NCBI GenBank assembly: GCA_011009095.1
Contig: VTPC01091271.1
Span: 92,127 to 156,126 of the forward strand
Source of the DNA: Ignelater luminosus
Lineage: Eukaryota > Arthropoda > Insecta > Coleoptera > Elateridae
DNA length: 64,000 bases
Direction: 5' to 3'
A program made the position numbers and the translations under genes. The notes beneath the pieces are model-generated. The model had not been told where the DNA came from. It worked only from the letters and a program-made list of their open reading frames with translations, and ran no database searches. Of this stretch, positions 58,941 to 64,000 are shown in pieces. Each line of letters begins with the position of its first letter. Within the stretch, counting starts at the first letter, position 1.

Positions 58941-58974
58941 AATTTGACTAGGCTATTATTAATAGTTGACGTAG

Positions 58975-59110
58975 TACATTTGCAGTTGATAGGTCTGGAT
59001 TCAAATCCTTACGCCAACTGCTTTCATTAAGGTTTTTTGTTCTTTTCTTGATAGCTTAAGTATATACTGATATTATAATTTTCATCTTGGTTTTATGCTT
59101 TCTAAAATTC
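58975..59110 (+). repeat. Possible tRNA-derived SINE fragment, copy 2
   Basis: GGATTCAAATCC, then AACTGCTTTCATTA, then TCTTGGTTTTAT, the same order as at 8282-8395. Weak as a SINE because no A box is clear. Confidence 0.3.
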
Positions 59111-62100
59111 CCTGCTGGGCTAAAAGGAAGCTACTGAGTACCTTGGTAAATGAAACTTAAGTGATCTTTTTCTCGAATTGCATTAATACGTCGTTGTATG
59201 CAAAGCAATCAAGCTAAACTGTTATATTTGCCAAACCAAACCAAACATTCTAATGGATCGGTCCATATTTGATAGAACTTAGCGCTATTGATAAATACAT
59301 ACCCTTACATGAGTTACAGAAAAATAATATTCGACGTCTATAAACAAATTTCCGATTCTCTAGTGATTGTGACTTCCAGGTTGCTACCATTCCGACTACT
59401 CGACCAAAAAAATTAATCAAGTTGGTTATAAGTTCTACATTTTAATCGTCGCTTTTATTTACTTGATGTAAAAGAGGCTTTGCTGCACCTACAATGTTTT
59501 CATTTAACTATGAGGTTGAGCTGCGTATCATATTACACATTAGTAAAAAAACTGTCTCGTTGAAGGAGTCATTCGGACATTTCCTATTTGTTTTGCATTT
59601 CAAGAAGTATCACATTTTTCTGGAATAAGTGATTTGTACCATGGCAAGACTTTCAATACCGGCTCTTCGAGATTTTTCAAATCAATTCAAACTATTTCTA
59701 TTGTAAGATAATTGATGCAAAGAACGTTCATACCGTATCTAGAAGTCATCAAAGGTCATGAGGTCTTTGCTTTTAGATTAATGTTAAACATGTATGGTAC
59801 CAATCAAGAACTATTATTTAACTATCAGTTAAAGCATGACATTTTTTTTATTTCTGTGGTGAAAACTGATTACAGTAAAACAGTATGAAACATCTTGGAG
59901 AATCTTCTTCAACATATGTATAGTGCGGTACATAAGTTTACACAAAAGAGTCTTAAATTAAGTAAAACTGTGGCAAATTAGTATTCTTGTGTGAAATTGG
60001 TTGAATGGGAATTTTATACTTTGAACTTGTATTGGACAAGGATTATCCAAAAATTCTGTAGCCTACGATAGGTAAGTTAGAAGAAAAAATACAGTAATAT
60101 GAAAAACCCATCCACTTTTGATATAACAAAATTCAAATCAGATACAACTGTTATGTTTTACTCTTGGTAAGTCCGACCAATTGCGGAACTAACTTGTTTT
60201 TACCTTGTTTATGTACTACACTCACTTTATTTTAGTATCTAACTACCTTTTACGGCAAAAACATAATAAATGAGTAATACTTAATGCATAACAAAGCATA
60301 AATAATACGTTTACAGAAGGTCAAAAGTTCTTTCAGTAGATTATGCTTTAAAATGTCTCTAAGGAATAAATGACTCAAACAGAAGCTACCTTTCAAAATT
60401 ATTAGCAATAGTTATTAAACACTAAATTTTAGATATGTGGTAAGAAAATAAACAATAATGACATCTTTTACATAACTGATCTGAAAAAGTATTGTCATTT
60501 TTTATTGTAGCATGAAATCGATAATTCCTTTTTTAGCATTTGAAATGGATTATTCTTGGTACTCCCACAAAATACAAATTATCTTCGTAAATCCTACAGA
60601 GAAAATTAGAATTACATATAGTATTAAAGTATATCAGAATTAACAGATATTTTTAAACTTTTATTATTTTAGTAATCGAATTGCAAAGGCGATATAAATT
60701 TTGAAAATCATTATTTTTGAAAACTATCTACAATAACACATACTAGTAATTACGAGTATATCAGTATTATAGGAGAATTGATATTATGAGTAGAGAGAAG
60801 TAGAAGAACTGTGGGTTATAGACAACGGTTTATCTTTCAGAAGTATACCTTTTGCATTTTCCGTTGATGTTTAGAAAGCTCTTGTTTGCAATTTGGAAGG
60901 GTAAAGTACGTAAAGGCATTGCGTACTTACATTTCTGAAGCAAACTGTAATTGCTTTGTCGTTAAAGTGCTTCAAAAATAAAAAAAAATAACTCTAATAT
61001 ATGAAAGAATTTTAAATCCATGAAAATTACCGTCTTGCTATTCAGCTCCACCATTAGGGAAAACCCAAATGAGAACAATACGTCAGGCTTTATGCGGTTT
61101 ATTGGTTAACATTAGCTCTTAACTGTTTATATGAAGTTGCTTGTTGATATAGATAAACGAAATCTTGTGCTTTTTATATCTTTGTTATTATAGTAGGAAA
61201 ACCACTAATTCTGTTACAATCATGGGCAAAACGCGACTTAAGGTAAGTTATCATCCCAACTTTGTAGCTGTTGGGAAACACTGAACAATTTGGGCATAAG
61301 TATCTTTGATTGTTTAATTGTAGTGCGTCCTGCTGGAAAAACCAGTTGTGAACCAAATTTTCCCCAATTCGAGGATAAATAATTACTCGAATAAGTGTTC
61401 TTGGTTAGATCTTTTTGATTCTGACTATATTACGTACATTTATATTTGGCTGCTTGTACAAATTCAGAATTTCCTTCGACCCATCCCATTTTCAGCACTT
61501 AAGCTAATCTCCTGGCAGGGTTTTCTTTTCGTTTGAGGTAAATTCTTCAACTGGGTCTTTTCCATTCGTACTCGATAAGTGTACTAACAATTCTATTTGG
61601 AAGAAAACTATAACATTGGAAGGAAGAGATCATTTCAGATTTGGTCAAATTAAAAAAAAATAGAAAATCTAGAGTGATACGATGTTTTGGACAACTTTGA
61701 TTAGTACTATAAATTGGTTTTTGGCCTAAAAACGTTTTTGCAGTTAATTGTGTAATTATTACCATACGATGATAGAGTTAATTAGACTAAAACATATAGA
61801 TATTGACCAGTTACAATGACATTAACCTCACATGTTTGTTCTGTGGTCTGTTATAGAAACGTACAGACTTCTTCTAAGCTATAAATAGGAACTTATACTA
61901 GAACAAAAAAAAAGAATATGAAATCATAATATTATTAGAAATCGGATTACTATAATGTCTATATTATTATGTCTTATCTTCCTTACAGATAAAACAGTTT
62001 ATCCAATAGTTCACCCGAAAGGATTAGTTAAACCTTTGCACCTACATGTTTTAATGTAGTAATATGATTCTTATTAATTCCAACTTTCCCCTTCGTGTTA

Positions 62101-62640
62101 TCGTGTGTGGCGCGTGCTATATTATTAACATAATTTATGAAGTCTGGGCAAAAGTAAAAGTGCTGCAGGTCAGTGTGTTTGTAATCAGACTGTAGATAAA
62201 CTGCGAATTTAAGGTGGTGCATTAAGATTTTATAAAATCCTCGTGAAAGGTGATTTTACGATAAATTATTGGAAGAGTGCATTATTCTAGCAATCCTTGT
62301 TAAGTTTTAATTTTATTACAGTTCTTAATTTGTAGCTTAAAAAGTTGAAACCATCCGTTATTATTATTATTACTACTCCAATTAAAAACTATGAATGACG
62401 ACATTAATAAATTTTCATCACTTCCTTTCCTGTTAATCATAATCAAGCATGAATTCGTGTTTTTAATGCAAAGCACTCGGTTGTTTACTTTTTGTGAAAT
62501 AACAGTATATAAAAAATCCGTAGGCGTTTTCTATTACGTTATTTACCTGTAGAATTTTAAAGTCTGGAAACGTTATTCATTTTTAAATATTTTTAACTTG
62601 CAATGTTTACACTGGTTATGTATGCAGTTGGCAACAATAA
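59111..62640. other. A/T-rich intergenic DNA, nothing recognised
   Basis: Short frames (61174-61356, 61348-61536, 61547-61765, 62028-62222) are compositional. No repeat boundaries noted. Confidence 0.4.
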
Positions 62641-62654
62641 ACTATGGTCCACTT

Positions 62655-62840
62655 TCTCTTAATGACGTCACCGAAAGTGTACTTCCGGAAGTCGCCAAAC
62701 TAGCCAACTAGATAAAGACAAACTTATGTACTTGATTACTATTCAGACCTTGCAAAACTAAGTAACAACCGTTATCCGCCTACGGGCTATTCTAAAAGTT
62801 TCGCAATCGCTAAAGGTATAATGAAGCTATACGAGGACGT
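62655..62840. promoter_or_regulatory. Promoter-like patch: CRE plus palindromic ETS site
   Basis: A full CRE TGACGTCA (62663-62670) is followed 10 bases later by the 12-base perfect palindrome ACTTCCGGAAGT (62681-62692), two back-to-back ETS cores. ETS and CRE sites close together are frequent in TATA-less promoters of animal housekeeping genes. A GC-richer stretch follows to about 62840. No TATA and no coding frame adjoin it, so the transcript, if any, is outside what I can see. Confidence 0.4.
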
Positions 62841-63930
62841 GAGGTGTAGTCATTCACGACAAGAGTTTGTCGAGATAATCCTGAAGGCCATAAATTTTAA
62901 TTTGAATAACTTCAATTGATTTTTTACAAAGAGATATAAGCTGGTCATGATTTGTGCTAGTATTAACCTGTTTGTGTGTGGTTTTGGCATGTTTTCAAAT
63001 ATCTGCTGTATTATCTGCGCGAGTAGCTAAAGCATGATAAAACTAACACCATGCACAAGGCACATTGTGTTGTTCTCCCACATCCTCCAAAAATATACTC
63101 TTGTACCGTCAAGGTAAAATTAAAAAAATTTACGACCTACCCTTCGGCTATAAAACAGTTTTAAAATTTAAAAGTCGTTTACAATTATTGTATTCATTGC
63201 AATAAAAAAATAAAAATTGATTCAAAATTGACATAAAGGTTGTTATCAAAAGTTTGCCTTATCGTTATCTTCCAGAAGGATTCCACGACACTTGTGTTTA
63301 ATGATTAGATAACCTGTACTAATAAAATTAATATTAAAAACTACAAACTGTGGGTAAAATTAAACTAGAAAATGGTGAAATAATACGAGTACAGAAAATT
63401 CAAATAGTATTCTGTTAATAATTAGTTATAATTTATATTATAAAAAATAATATTAGTCAATGTCAAAGAGAATACGAAATATACATCATAATATATGGTA
63501 TCAGTTAACGATAAGATAAAAAATGAATGAGTCAAACTATAAAATAGAAAAATTCAGGGATTTTATAAGGAAACTAAATTCTGTAAAATAAGGTCATTCA
63601 TCTTATTTTAAATATTAACTTATTCCTTATTTCTTCTTGCATTTTAAGTGTGTAAATGATTACTCTCATGATTACCCCTGTCTGTTTAAAGTTCATAATG
63701 TAGTATAAAGATGTCTGCATTCAAAAATCCTTGCATTCATTCCCACTACTTGTTCAAACCTGTTACAATGACTCATTCAAATACCCAGTTTTCTACCTCG
63801 TTTCATATTTGTTATAAAATTTAAATTTCTTCTTGTTGAACCTTTATTATGTACTATATTTCAATAGAAATATCAAAATTGAGTATTTCCTAAAAAATAC
63901 GGTGTTTTAAAATGTTTCTTTAATATAAGA
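62841..63930. other. A/T-rich intergenic DNA, nothing recognised
   Basis: No gene or repeat boundary seen. Confidence 0.4.
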
Positions 63931-63932
63931 TA

Positions 63933-64000
63933 TATACAGGGTGATCATTTTAAAATTTCCCACCTTGAATAACTCTTTAATTAGTAAAATTATCAAAAAA
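63933..64000 (+). mobile_element. Left end of a further TATACAGGGTG element, cut by the window edge
   Basis: TATACAGGGTGATCATTTTA at 63933 has the same 11-base start as the elements at 11602 and 24992, and the sequence then runs off the window. Confidence 0.55.

Overview
The window looks like a draft assembly of a large, repeat-rich arthropod (most likely insect) nuclear genome. It is strongly A+T rich, has no bacterial-style operons, contains two runs of N (14722-14821 and 44232-44631), and is full of eukaryotic transposable-element remnants of kinds common in insects: mariner, DUF4817-type Tc1/mariner, Tigger/pogo, hAT, a 5'-truncated LINE with an RNase H domain, and several non-autonomous elements whose ends begin TATACAGGGTG. 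I see no rRNA gene, no convincing tRNA and no CRISPR array. Species cannot be named from this sequence.

Layout. 0.5-1.2 kb: degenerate ~42-bp tandem repeat that reappears near 29.1-29.7 kb and 53.9 kb. 6.7-7.95 kb: decayed DUF4817/Tc1-mariner transposon. 10.6-11.5 kb: unrecognised coding-like remnant and a GC-rich patch. 11.6-12.6 kb: 1-kb non-autonomous element. 14.26-15.47 kb: mauritiana-type mariner with perfect 25-bp ends. 16.2-16.4 kb: GC-rich patch with CRE, CACGTG and AP-1 sites. 18.1-18.4 kb: possible host exon. 18.75-19.78 kb: ~1-kb imperfect palindrome. 23.9-24.3 kb: Tigger fragment. 25.0-26.4 kb: second non-autonomous element. 28.9-30.0 kb: hAT-type ends with the 42-bp repeat. 37.0-37.7 kb: GC-rich island ending in (CAA)n. 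40.1-41.0 kb: remnant of a repetitive insect protein family. 41.6-41.85 kb: compact CArG / E-box / MEF2-like cluster. 42.9-44.8 kb: TIR-bounded element with an open DEDDh exonuclease (PML-C-like) exon. 46.7-47.45 kb: candidate two-exon host gene with TATA box. 48.0-49.7 kb: LINE RT scrap and a broken mariner. 51.2-51.4 kb: CAGGTG cluster. 54.4-58.95 kb: a three-level nest (long inverted repeat > hAT > LINE). 62.65-62.83 kb: promoter-like CRE + ETS palindrome.

The mobile elements do not cooperate; they are layered insertions. The host part is sparse: one plausible small gene on the minus strand near 47 kb, one or two candidate exons, and several short GC-rich islands with perfect transcription-factor consensus sites, which fits a gene-poor regulatory interval or a long intron. 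The most unusual items are the exonuclease-bearing TIR element at 42.9-44.8 kb, the large palindrome at 19.26 kb, and the 54-59 kb nest with intact target-site duplications at two levels.
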